NCBI GenBank assembly: GCA_016781135.1
Contig: JADDQY010000067.1
Coordinates: forward strand, 1-51,833
Direction: 5' to 3'
Source of the DNA: Actinomycetota bacterium
Lineage (GTDB): Bacteria; Actinomycetota; Acidimicrobiia; Acidimicrobiales; CADCSY01
Length of the DNA stretch: 51,833 nucleotides
The notes under the pieces were generated by a model that saw nothing but the letters and a program-made list of their open reading frames with translations, made no database searches and had not been told where the DNA came from. The translations under genes and the position numbers were made by a program. Positions within the stretch are counted from its first letter, which is position 1. The number at the start of each line of letters is the position of its first letter. Positions 1 to 7,846 of this stretch are shown one piece after another.

Positions 1-21
1 CAACCTCCCGAGAGAACACAC

Positions 22-756
22 CTAGACCGCCAGTAGGAGCGCAGCATAGGTGCCGGCGCCGGCCAGGAACGGGAGGAAGCGGCTCCGTCGCTCCGTGGGG
101 AGCTCCTCCTTCAAGACGTTGAGGATGACGCCGCCGCCGAGAAAGGCGAGTGGGACGGCGATGGCGGCGGGAGACAGCTCGAACGCCACTCCTCCCGCCC
201 AGCCCACCAGCAGGGCAAGGGACACCAACCACCGTCCCGACTCGGCGTACGCCTGCTTGTGGTGCTCCCGGAGGGAGAAGTCGGTGACCACGAAGTGCAC
301 GCCCATGGCGAAGGCGAAGGTGGCGAGGCTGCTCGCCCCTTGCTCCTCCCGGTCGACGAGCAGGTAGCCGATGATGGCGTTGTAGAGGCCGAACGCACCT
401 GTGCTGATCCAGAAGGCGAGCGGGCCGGTGGCGTCCTCGCCGGCCTCGCCCGACGTGCGGGCACGCGACGACAGGGCCAGGCGCTCGAGGCCGTAGTACA
501 CGGCCAGCCCGACGAGGGCGAGCAGCCAGACATGGCGCTCCAGCCACGGAAGCCGCCGAGCTTCGTCGATCGCCGCCTGGGCCTCTTGCAGCTCCGGGAG
601 CAGGTGGACGAACACATAGGAGACCGAGACCCCGCCCGCCAACGAGAGCCAGCGGCTACGGGGGATGCCGGCAAGGAAGCGGAGCCTGCCGGCCAGCAGG
701 TGGACGGCGGTCAGGGCCAGGGCCGCTCCCAGGGCGGCGATCTCGACAGAGGTCAT
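22..756 (-). CDS. ZIP-like multi-pass membrane protein
   Basis: Predicted integral membrane protein of 244 residues with about seven hydrophobic segments. The segment around residues 25-45 (SYVFVHLLPEL) and the C-terminal GGGVILNVLKEELP stretch resemble the metal-binding helices of ZIP-type divalent cation transporters, but a transported ion cannot be read from the sequence. The open frame runs upstream to 996, but that part is Arg/Gly-rich and unlike a protein; the ATG at 756 begins MTSVEIAALGAALALTAV, directly before the first membrane segment, so I chose it. It stands apart from its neighbours, with DUF2795 upstream on the same strand. Family assignment is moderate; existence of the gene is firm. 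Confidence 0.75.
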   Translation of the reverse strand: MTSVEIAALGAALALTAVHLLAGRLRFLAGIPRSRWLSLAGGVSVSYVFVHLLPELQEAQAAIDEARRLPWLERHVWLLALVGLAVYYGLERLALSSRARTSGEAGEDATGPLAFWISTGAFGLYNAIIGYLLVDREEQGASSLATFAFAMGVHFVVTDFSLREHHKQAYAESGRWLVSLALLVGWAGGVAFELSPAAIAVPLAFLGGGVILNVLKEELPTERRSRFLPFLAGAGTYAALLLAV

Positions 757-863
757 CGCCCGGATCCTCCCCCAACTCCTTCCGCCCATCTGCCACCGTC
801 GATGTCGGCACCACCGCGCCCGCTGTGCGAACCCCGGCCCGAGGTGACCGGTCGCCTGGCCGG

Positions 864-1058
864 CTAGGCCGGCAGCCCCTTGGTGACGTCCGCCGGTGAG
901 GCGTACTCGCCGAGTGGCAGGGCCCGCAGGGCGGCGACCACCTGCTCCGGGGCGCCCTTGGCCTCGGCGTGACGGACGACGTCCTCCTTCTGGCACGGGT
1001 AGTCGATGTCCTCGAGGTGTCGTTGGACCTCTGCTGCGGTGACGGCCACGGCGATCAC
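864..1058 (-). CDS. DUF2795 domain protein
   Basis: Small 64-residue protein matching the DUF2795 pattern: an N-terminal helix (VQRHLEDIDYPCQKEDVV), a central EQVVAALRALP helix and a closing motif around YASPADVTKGL. Members are short, soluble actinobacterial proteins of unknown function that often sit beside DUF2267 or stress genes. Its ATG overlaps the stop of the DUF2267 gene by four bases (ATGA), so the two are almost certainly cotranscribed and translationally coupled. Confidence 0.8.
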   Translation of the reverse strand: MIAVAVTAAEVQRHLEDIDYPCQKEDVVRHAEAKGAPEQVVAALRALPLGEYASPADVTKGLPA

Positions 1059-1456
1059 GGGTGCCGGCCAGGCATGCCGCCGGCCATGGACAGGAGGGGC
1101 TCGTAGTCGTTCGGGAGCTGGCTCACGACATCGCCGAACTCACCCTCGCCTGCCGCCTCTCGGGTCACCCCCATCACCGCCTGCGCCGCTTGGAGCATGT
1201 TGGCCCCGTCATCCATGCCGGCACGCCGGCGGACCCGGTCGACGAACTCGTCGAGGTCGAACCTCTCAGCCTCATCGCCGGTGCCAAGCGCTCCGGCGAG
1301 CTCGACAGGGAGGTTGGCGGCCAGATGGGCGGCCTCGGTGCCGAGGATCCGCTCCGCGAGCGTCTGCAGCGTGGCGTCGACGACCGCCCGGGCCTCGTCG
1401 GTCGACGACAGGCCGGCGCGCTCGGCCACCTTGCGTAGGAACTCGTCGTGCTGCAT
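1055..1456 (-). CDS. DUF2267 domain protein
   Basis: Protein of 133 residues with the DUF2267 architecture: helix pairs starting QHDEFLRKVAERAGL, a central LPVELAGAL segment, and FDLDEFVDRVRRRAG near residues 75-90. The family is soluble, all-helical and of unknown function, common in Actinobacteria and often linked to stress responses. The start is the ATG at 1456, preceded by AAGGAGGT six bases upstream; an earlier in-frame ATG at 1474 lies before this ribosome site. It is the first gene of a two-gene unit with the DUF2795 gene. Confidence 0.82.
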   Translation of the reverse strand: MQHDEFLRKVAERAGLSSTDEARAVVDATLQTLAERILGTEAAHLAANLPVELAGALGTGDEAERFDLDEFVDRVRRRAGMDDGANMLQAAQAVMGVTREAAGEGEFGDVVSQLPNDYEPLLSMAGGMPGRHP

Positions 1457-1608
1457 GGCGGTACCTCCTTGCATTGCGTCGACGCGCCCTTACCCACCGT
1501 CGAGCTGCCCTCACCCGCCCCCCAGCCCGTCCGGCTGCACGTCGGTTTCTCCATGCCCTGACAGGGGTACCGGGCCAACGATGACTTCCTTCCGGGGAGA
1601 GGGGCGAG

Positions 1609-2175
1609 ATGACAGACCCCACCGGCGCATCGGCTGACGCGATCGAGCTCCTCATCAGCGATCACCGCGAGCCTGAGCAGCTCTTCAAGATGATGGACGC
1701 AGCCAGGGCGACTGGACACGCCGACGATCAGCGCTACGTGGCAGAGCACGTCGTGGAGGACCTCTCGGTGCACGCGGTCATCGAGGAGATGATCCTCTAT
1801 CCGGCCATGCGCGACGCCCTCCCTAACGGCGATCAGCTGGTCGAGGACGCACTGGAGGAGCACCAGGAGGCGAAGGAGCTTCTGACCCGGATCGACGGTA
1901 AGGACCCGCAGTCCGAGGAAGCCCGCAACGCCTTCGACGAGCTGGTCAGCACGATCCGGCACCACGTCCAGGAGGAGGAGAACGACCTGCTGCCCCGCTT
2001 GCGGGAGGCGCTCGGACAGGAGCGTCTCCAGCAGATGGGTGAGCAGCTGGAGATGGCGCGCAAGGCGGCACCGACCCACCCCCACCCCCACGCGCCCAAC
2101 ACCCCGCCGGGCAACGTGGCCGCCGGCGGGTTCGCGACCGTCGTCGACAAGATCCGCGACGCGCTTCAGCGCTGA
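1609..2175 (+). CDS. Hemerythrin HHE cation-binding domain protein
   Basis: Soluble 188-residue protein with an N-terminal hemerythrin-type four-helix bundle. Candidate di-iron ligands are visible in order: DHRE near residue 18, SVHAVIEEMILYP near 55-67, EEHQEAKE near 85, and IRHHVQEEENDLLP near 118-131. Such proteins bind O2, NO or sense redox state. The C-terminal 50 residues, rich in Pro and His (PTHPHPHAPNTPP), are not part of the bundle and may be a flexible tail. The start follows GGAGAGGGG. Its last codons form the first copy of a short tandem repeat that continues downstream. Confidence 0.88.
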   Translation: MTDPTGASADAIELLISDHREPEQLFKMMDAARATGHADDQRYVAEHVVEDLSVHAVIEEMILYPAMRDALPNGDQLVEDALEEHQEAKELLTRIDGKDPQSEEARNAFDELVSTIRHHVQEEENDLLPRLREALGQERLQQMGEQLEMARKAAPTHPHPHAPNTPPGNVAAGGFATVVDKIRDALQR

Positions 2176-2210
2176 GGGGTTCAGCGTCGAGGGGGTCAGC
2201 GCCGAGGGGG
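2165..2210 (+). repeat. Three tandem imperfect 15-16 bp repeats
   Basis: The unit TTCAGCGCTGAGGGG (2165-2179) is followed by TTCAGCGTCGAGGGGG (2180-2195) and TCAGCGCCGAGGGGG (2196-2210). The first copy includes the last codons and stop of the hemerythrin gene. It looks like local slippage; no function is evident. Confidence 0.6.
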
Positions 2211-2382
2211 AAGGCGCCGGAGCGATGGCCCCCGAGCGTGCACCCGCAGCGGCAACGCCCAGCCCTTCGGCCCGGTGCTTCCCGAGCTCGTCACCGAGGG
2301 CGGGCGCCCGCGCCGTGGCCGGGCGAGGGGCGTCACCAGAGCCGAACGCTCGACCCTGACGGGCGCGGGGAGACCAGGTCGG

Positions 2383-3720
2383 GTGCCGAGGGCCGAGGGG
2401 GTCGAGACGTGGTCCGCCTACGACGAGCTGGTGCCGCGGACGACCGGGTTGCCGGCGGCGAGAGAACGTCTTGCCGAGCTGCGTCGTCGTCGTCCAGGAA
2501 GCGCCGGCGACCTTGCGTCGGTGCGCGAGGTGATCGTGGTGGCGTCGAGCTCGCGCGGTGGCTCGACGCTGGTGGGGGAGCTGTTGCGGCAGTGCCCGGG
2601 GCTCTTGCACCTCCGGGCCGAGGTGAATCCGCTCTTCGTCGTGGCCGGCCTCGAGGACGGGGGGCGGCGCCAAGTGCTGGCGGCCGAGCTGGCGGCCGAG
2701 GTCGGCCGGCCTGCGGTCGGGCTGGGGCCGGAGGAGGTCGACGAGCTCTGCCTCGCCGTCGCCTGGCGGCTCTCGGTCCAGTGGCCGTTGCTCGAGATCG
2801 ACGTCGATGACGTCGACCGCTGGGTCCGGGAGACCCTCGCCGAACTGGGCGCCGCCGACCCCTCGTGGGCGTCGATCGGCTTCGCCGACCGCCAAGCGTT
2901 CCACCTCCGGCTCCTGCACCGGGCGCGGGCCGCCCACCCGCAGATCGACCCCTGGTACTACGACCTCCCCGCCCACGCCGTTCGGGCCTCCTTCCCGGAT
3001 GTTCCCCCGCCCGACGGCCCGCCGGGCCAAGCCCTCATCGAGATGCCACCGTTCGTCCTGGTCGGTCCGTGGCGCCGCCCCTCGGCTGCCGAGCTCGCCG
3101 CGCTACCGCTCGTGCTCACCACGCCACGCAACTCGTTCCGCCTCGAGTTCCTCCGTTCCCTGTTCCCCCTCGCCCGCCTCCGGGTCGTCCACCTGACCCG
3201 GAACCCGGCGGCGTCGGTGAACGGCCTCGTCGACGGCTGGCTCCACCACGGCTTCTTCAACTGCCCGGTCGGCCGGCGCCTCACGATCCGGGGCTACTCC
3301 GACGAGCACCCGCGATGGGGGACGACGTGGTGGTGCTACGACTTCTGGCCGGAGTGGGAGGCGTGGACCGACGCGTCCCTCGCCGAGGTGTGCGCCGAGC
3401 AGTGGCGCACCCCTCACCAGGCGACGCTCGACTTCCTCGCCAGCACCGACGCCTCGTGGCACCGCCTGGTCTACGAAGAGGTCACGGGTGGCGACGACGA
3501 ACGGGCGGGGGCGTTCACCGCGCTGGGCGAGTGGTTGGGGGACGTCGAGGGTGTCTCCGACCTCGGGCAGGTTCGGCTGCCCCCGCTGATGGCCACGGCG
3601 ACACCGCGACCGCGTCGCTGGAAAGCTCGCGCCGCCGCGCTCGCCGCCCCGCTGGCCAGAGTGGAGGTCGCCGAGCTCGCCGAGCGACTCGGCTACGGAG
3701 ATCCCTCGATGTGGCGGTGA
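2383..3720 (+). CDS. Sulfotransferase-like (PAPS-binding fold) protein
   Basis: Protein of about 445 residues with sulfotransferase-family hallmarks: a 5'-phosphosulfate loop-like VVASSSRGGSTLVGELL near residues 54-70 and a 3'-phosphate-type segment RVVHLTRNPAASVNGL around 265-280, both after strongly hydrophobic strands. These proteins transfer sulfuryl groups from PAPS to hydroxyls of lipids, sugars or small molecules. The substrate is unknown and no sulfate-activation genes are nearby. I chose the GTG at 2383, nine bases after GGGGAGA, because translation from 2275 would add an Arg/Gly-rich stretch; the start remains uncertain. It converges on the redox-enzyme gene, leaving a four-base gap. 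Confidence 0.72.
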   Translation: MPRAEGVETWSAYDELVPRTTGLPAARERLAELRRRRPGSAGDLASVREVIVVASSSRGGSTLVGELLRQCPGLLHLRAEVNPLFVVAGLEDGGRRQVLAAELAAEVGRPAVGLGPEEVDELCLAVAWRLSVQWPLLEIDVDDVDRWVRETLAELGAADPSWASIGFADRQAFHLRLLHRARAAHPQIDPWYYDLPAHAVRASFPDVPPPDGPPGQALIEMPPFVLVGPWRRPSAAELAALPLVLTTPRNSFRLEFLRSLFPLARLRVVHLTRNPAASVNGLVDGWLHHGFFNCPVGRRLTIRGYSDEHPRWGTTWWCYDFWPEWEAWTDASLAEVCAEQWRTPHQATLDFLASTDASWHRLVYEEVTGGDDERAGAFTALGEWLGDVEGVSDLGQVRLPPLMATATPRPRRWKARAAALAAPLARVEVAELAERLGYGDPSMWR

Positions 3721-3724
3721 TCCG

Positions 3725-4705
3725 CTAGGACGCCTTGCGACGACGGCGGCCGACCTCCACGCAAGCGAAGCGGCGAACCATGGCGTCGAAGAAGCGGGCG
3801 TTCAGCAGGGAGCGCCATCGAGCCCCTCGTATGATCCCCTCGGCCCACCATGGGGCGGCGGCGAGCGGGGCCACGACGTTGTCGACCCAGTCCTTGCCGT
3901 GACGCGGGTCGGCGACGGCGTGCTCGACGTAGAAGGGGAACGCTTCCTCGGGCGCTCGCAGCCGGCGTAGGCCCTCCACCACCTTCCGGCACCGGGGCCC
4001 GGCCTGGAGCTCGAGCAGGCCGAGTGCCCCGACCAGCTCGGGCTGGAGCCGACGGTTGGTGGCGAGCAGCGGTCCCAGGACCGCCCGCTCGAGCACCTCG
4101 AGCGGCTGCTCGGCCCGGGGCACCGCGGGCACGTCGAGGGCGGTGACAAGCCGGTCGTGGAGCTCGCGGTGGACAGCGTCGAGCGAGCCGTTGCCCATCT
4201 CGTCCCAGTAGTTGCGGGCGAGCTCGACCTTTGCCTCACCGGCGAGGCCGAGCTGGCAGACGGCGACGAGGTCGTCGAAACCGGCGTCGGGACCGCCTTC
4301 GAGGGCGAGGAACTCGACGAGCTCGTCGATGTCGGCCTCCTCGGCGACCCACCGGTAGATCTCGGGCACCAGCTCGACCCGGCCGACGGCGCGCATGGCG
4401 CCGACCGCGTCACCAGGAAGATCCCAGTGGGCGGCGGCGTCCGCAGCTTCGAGGTCGGCCAGGTACGCCGTCTCGAGGCGATACTTCAGGGCGGCCAGCG
4501 CCGGGTGGTGCTGCCAGCGCACCTTGGGGCCGAGGCGGTCGATCGGCGCCAAGTGCACGTCGTGCACGGTGAGCAGGGAGAGCACCAGGTCCCGCCGATC
4601 CACCGGCTCGGCGCCCATCAGTGCCTCGAGGGCACCGTCGCCGGCAAGCAGCGCGGCGTCGAGGTGCGGGGACAGCGGTCCGGGGCCGCGGGTCGGGGCG
4701 TTCAC
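3725..4705 (-). CDS. Iron-containing redox enzyme, heme-oxygenase-like fold
   Basis: Protein of about 326 residues that resembles the iron-containing redox enzyme family with the heme-oxygenase-like helical bundle. It shows spaced acidic and histidine residues typical of di-iron ligands: YRWVAEEADIDE near 115-130, NYWDEMGNG near 164-172, and FYVEHAVADPRHGKDW near 255-275. Members include oxidases acting on lipids or amino acids, so the substrate is open. The start is unclear because the frame stays open upstream; GTG at 4705 begins the part that looks like protein, and TTG at 4708 is an alternative. Confidence 0.7.
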   Translation of the reverse strand: MNAPTRGPGPLSPHLDAALLAGDGALEALMGAEPVDRRDLVLSLLTVHDVHLAPIDRLGPKVRWQHHPALAALKYRLETAYLADLEAADAAAHWDLPGDAVGAMRAVGRVELVPEIYRWVAEEADIDELVEFLALEGGPDAGFDDLVAVCQLGLAGEAKVELARNYWDEMGNGSLDAVHRELHDRLVTALDVPAVPRAEQPLEVLERAVLGPLLATNRRLQPELVGALGLLELQAGPRCRKVVEGLRRLRAPEEAFPFYVEHAVADPRHGKDWVDNVVAPLAAAPWWAEGIIRGARWRSLLNARFFDAMVRRFACVEVGRRRRKAS

Positions 4706-4823
4706 CAAGTGGCGCCGTACCCGAAGCGGGCGAGTGCAACGCTCGGGCCACGTTCCCCCGGGGCGTGAGGTGGCGGCAGCGCCCGAGGCGGGCGCGCTCT
4801 CCTCCTGCTCTGGATGCCGGCCC

Positions 4824-4997
4824 CTACTGGTCCTCCTGCGCTTGCTGGCGCTCGGTGCCCTCGCCGGTGATGGCCTCCTCCTGGCCTTCGGCGAACTCGG
4901 GAGACACCGCGCTGCCCGTCGACGCCTTCTGCCCTCCCCGCCCGGCGCTGCCCTGGTCGCGGTGGCCGTGGTTGCCCTTGCTCGGTCTGATCGGCAT
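4824..4997 (-). CDS. Small hydrophilic protein, 57 residues
   Basis: Short frame starting at an ATG preceded by GAGAGGAGA at ideal spacing. The product is strongly hydrophilic, rich in Gly, Gln and Glu (for example PEFAEGQEEAITGEGTERQQ), with no membrane segment or Cys. It resembles the many short, disordered stress-type proteins of Actinobacteria, but I do not recognise a family. The good ribosome site is the main support. Confidence 0.42.
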   Translation of the reverse strand: MPIRPSKGNHGHRDQGSAGRGGQKASTGSAVSPEFAEGQEEAITGEGTERQQAQEDQ

Positions 4998-5097
4998 CGC
5001 TCTCCTCTCGATCGCGGGCTCCGCCGGCCCGCACACGCTCGGACCGTTCGACGGCTACCCGCTGGCGCTGGGAGGCACACGTCGTCGCTGCGTGCGT

Positions 5098-5734
5098 TCA
5101 CGCTGCTTCGAGGGCGACGAGGAGGACGGCCATGCCGGCCACCAGGGTGAGGGCCACGCTGCGGGTTCGCCAGGCGACGACGGCGGCGAGGACGCCGGCG
5201 ACCAGCCGGGGCTGGGCGAGGTCGAGGTGGCCGCCGGGTCGGACCAGAGCGGGGACGACGATGGCCGCCAGCACCGCCGGAGGGATCTGGCGGAGGAGCC
5301 TCGCCACTGCTGGCGGCACCTGGGTCATGCGGTCGGCGACGGCCAGGAACGACGGGATCGTCGTCTCCTCGAGCCCAGCGGGCCACCGACAGCGCGTAGG
5401 CCTGGTCGGTCAGCAGGTAGGCGGCGCCGAGGCGTCGGTGCGCCGGTTCGTGAGCGAGCGAGGGCGCCAGTGACGCCGAGTACAGCACCAGGCGCAGGTT
5501 GATGGTCCAAGCGGCAAGGATGGCGACCACCGCCGAGCCCCCGTCGGCGAGGACCTCGACGGCGGCCAGTTGCGAGGCGCCGGCGAACACGATGGTCGAG
5601 AGTCCGATGGCGACTCCTCCTCCGAGACCTCGGGCGACGGGTGCGGCGCCTGCCACCAACCCGAAGGGCACGACGCCGATGAGCATCGGGGCCACGGCGA
5701 CCGCCCCGGCCCGGGCCTCGGAGACGAACGACAC
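5098..5734 (-). pseudogene. azlC-azlD deletion fusion remnant
   Basis: The first 120 codons from GTG 5734 encode a clear AzlC-type permease N-terminus (GVVPFGLVAGAAPVARGLGG, then INLRLVLYSASLAPSL and LLTDQAYALSVARW). At about 5375-5385 the similarity stops, and the next bases, read in another frame, encode the C-terminal two thirds of the partner AzlD (LEETTIPSFLAVADRM, then RQIPPAVLAAIVVPALV to 5098). About 110 residues of AzlC and the first 20-25 of AzlD are missing, as if one deletion of roughly 400 bp joined the two genes. AzlCD normally exports branched-chain amino acids; this copy cannot. An assembly collapse is the alternative. Confidence 0.75.
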
Positions 5735-5771
5735 GCGACGATTGTCGCCATTGCCACGGTTGGGCGTGGCG

Positions 5772-5965
5772 CTATTTCACCCAGGCCGTCCGCGGGCCGA
5801 CGAGGACCACGGCCCCGGCGACGGCGTGGGCATAGGCCTCCGGTTGGAGCCGGTACCGCGGGACCTTGGCCGCCAAGTCGTCGTCGCTCCGCCACGCGTC
5901 GGTCTTGTGTGACGACCATCGGCGCGTCGCCCTCGGCCAGGCTGCGGATCGCCCCAGCCCCATCG
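5772..5965 (-). pseudogene. Possible UvrD/AddA-type helicase C-terminal remnant
   Basis: Read across one frameshift near 5914, this stretch gives a hydrophobic strand (APMVV), then HKTDAWRSDDDLAAKVPRYR and LQPEAYAHAVAGAV. That is close to the nuclease-domain motif VVDYKTD followed by a long helix ending in YRLQ-x-x-AYA found at the end of UvrD/AddA helicases. No helicase domains are nearby, and the frame ends at TAG 5772 soon after. I read it as a leftover tail; similarity is by eye and short. Confidence 0.38.
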
Positions 5966-5997
5966 CCGTCCTCGCTCGGTGGGTTGGCCGCCGTCGC

Positions 5998-6335
5998 CTA
6001 CCCGCAGTCCGTCCGGAGCGAGGGAGGGAGGTGGATGGCCAGCCAGTTGGTGCCGGGGTGGTTGTCGACGAGGCGGTGAGGGGTGGTGGCGGGGAGCAGC
6101 ACCAGTCGCCGGGGCCGAGCTCGAGGGGCTCCCCGTCGACCTCGAGCACGGCGCCGCCACCCAGCACCACCACCCACTCGTCGTGGTCCTGCAGGAACTC
6201 GACGGGGCCGTCGATGACACCGCTCAGGATCTGTTCCACGAGGACCCCGCCCACCCGCACCACCTGATCCACCCGCTCGCCGCGGCCGGGCGCGCTGGTG
6301 TGGCCCAGGAGCCGGCCTCTCACCACGGCGGTCAT
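5998..6335 (-). pseudogene. Cupin-domain protein with a single-base frameshift
   Basis: From ATG 6335 the frame encodes a cupin-like beta barrel: GVLVEQILSG, then PVEFLQDHDEWVVVLGGGAV and EPLELGPGDW. Directly after GDW the frame is lost, but shifting by one base restores the expected continuation VLLPATTPHRLVDN and TNWLAIHLPPSLR to a TAG at 5998. One G appears missing in the run at about 6101-6102. Repaired, the protein would be about 112 residues, a normal size for a single-domain cupin. This is either a recent null mutation or a sequencing error. Confidence 0.7.
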
Positions 6336-6462
6336 CGCCGCCTCGATGCTACTTCTGGATGCCGCCCCCGGCGGAGACCGGCGATCCACCGCGTCGCCGG
6401 CACCCTCGCTAACGTTTCGGCGCGATGGGCACGTCGTTCACCGGCGGGAGCGTCTGAGGATC

Positions 6463-6771
6463 GTGGGCAAGCGATCGGTCGAGCAGACGATCCGGTCGTC
6501 CTCCGGTGCCGCCCAGGTGCTGCGGATCGACCTGCACGGGGTCTCGCTCTCGAGTGTCGACGGCACGCGGACCGCCATCCGTTGGGAGTGGATCGAGGAC
6601 ATCACGGGGGACGACGAGACCGTCATCCGGGCGGCGAGCGGGACCATCGCCATCCCCCGGGGCACCTTCGGGGCGGCGCCCGACGTGCTGGCGGCCAAGC
6701 TGCACGAAGCCAAGTCGATCATCCACCGAACCGATGTCATCCAGGAGCTGTCGGAGCTTCCGCTCCGCTGA
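6463..6771 (+). CDS. Small conserved-looking protein, PH-like
   Basis: Protein of 102 residues beginning at GTG 6463 after TGAGGA. It alternates beta strands (VLRIDLHGVSLSSVDG, then TAIRWEWIEDITGDD and SGTIAIPRGTFG) and ends in a long helix (VLAAKLHEAKSIIHR), a pattern like bacterial PH-domain proteins. No catalytic motif is visible. Its last 35 bases overlap the end of the convergent GT9 gene. The open frame extends upstream to 6298 but that part overlaps the cupin and looks non-coding. Confidence 0.6.
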   Translation: MGKRSVEQTIRSSSGAAQVLRIDLHGVSLSSVDGTRTAIRWEWIEDITGDDETVIRAASGTIAIPRGTFGAAPDVLAAKLHEAKSIIHRTDVIQELSELPLR

Positions 6772-7750
6772 GCTCTCCTCCCCCCGGCTCGCTCGATGGG
6801 CGGCCGACCGGGAGCCGAGCCAGGGCGTGGAGCACGCGCTCGACCGCGATGGCTGCCAGCCCGGGGTCGACCACGTCGGCGTGAGGATCGCCGGCCGTCC
6901 CGGACCACAGCACCACGTGGCGGGGAAGCGGCGGCGGCCCCCAGGCTCGGGGCTGGGTGGGCCCGAACAGCACCACTGACGGCGTCCCGAGGGCGGTGGC
7001 GAGGTGGGCCACGCCCGTGTCGCCCGCCACCAACCTCCCGGCCCGGCCCACCACGGTGGCCAGCTCCAGCACGTCGGTGCGGCCGGCCAGCACCCGGCTC
7101 GGGTCGAGCCCGGCCTGGTCGGCCAGCGCTCGTGCCAACACTCGCTCGCTCGGGCCCCCGGTCACCACCACCTCCCGACCGCTCGCGCGCTCGGCTCGGG
7201 CCACCTCGGCAAAGCGCCCGACCGGCCACCGGCGGGCTTCGCTCGCCGCCCCGGGGTGCACGACGGTTGCGCCCTGCACCCAGTCAGGCACGGTCCGGTC
7301 GGGGCTCATGACGTGGAGATCACCGGGGTCGGCAGGGATGCCCGACGCCGACAGCAGCCAGCACCAGCGCCGGACCTCGTGCTCGTCGGGGCTCCAGCGG
7401 GGCCCGTCAGCCGACTCGGGCACCTCGGGATGGGCAAAGGCGACGAGGCGACGTGGGTGCCGGGCCACCAGGAGCCGGTGGCTCTGGGGCCCCTTGCCGT
7501 GCAGGTTGACGGCGACGTCGGCCCCGGAGAGTTGCGGGGGCAGCGGGCGCAGCCCCACCGACGGGACGACCTGGTCGGCGGCGCCGGCGTGCACGGCAAG
7601 GGCGGCGAGGGGCTCGGGCAGCACCAGCACCCGGTGGTGCTCGGGAAAGGCCCGGGCCAGCGCCCGCAGCGCCGGCAGGCTGGTGAGGAGGTCGCCCAGG
7701 CCGAGCGCCCGCAGCGCCAGCAGCAGCGGCGGTCGCCTCCGGTGGTTCAC
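6737..7750 (-). CDS. Glycosyltransferase family 9 (heptosyltransferase-like)
   Basis: Protein of about 337 residues with the two Rossmann-like halves of GT9 enzymes. The N-terminal part has LLLALRALGLGDLLTSLPAL. The C-terminal part has VVHPGAASEARRWP, VVVTGGPSE, and LVAGDTGVAHLATALGTP followed by VVLFGPTQP, which together form the nucleotide-sugar site. Classical members add heptose to lipopolysaccharide core; in a probable monoderm the acceptor is more likely an extracellular glycan or glycolipid. GTG 7750 is chosen as start; an earlier GTG/ATG would add an Arg-rich stretch. It follows a GT2 and a carbamoyltransferase on the same strand. Confidence 0.85.
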   Translation of the reverse strand: MNHRRRPPLLLALRALGLGDLLTSLPALRALARAFPEHHRVLVLPEPLAALAVHAGAADQVVPSVGLRPLPPQLSGADVAVNLHGKGPQSHRLLVARHPRRLVAFAHPEVPESADGPRWSPDEHEVRRWCWLLSASGIPADPGDLHVMSPDRTVPDWVQGATVVHPGAASEARRWPVGRFAEVARAERASGREVVVTGGPSERVLARALADQAGLDPSRVLAGRTDVLELATVVGRAGRLVAGDTGVAHLATALGTPSVVLFGPTQPRAWGPPPLPRHVVLWSGTAGDPHADVVDPGLAAIAVERVLHALARLPVGRPSSEPGGGELSGAEAPTAPG

Positions 7751-7846
7751 CCCGCCTCTGCCACGAGGTCGGCAAGAGGCTCCGAGGCGGTGGTGCCGAC
7801 CGAAAGCGGCCCCCACCGGCGCACATGGCGCGAGGGGAGGCCCACG

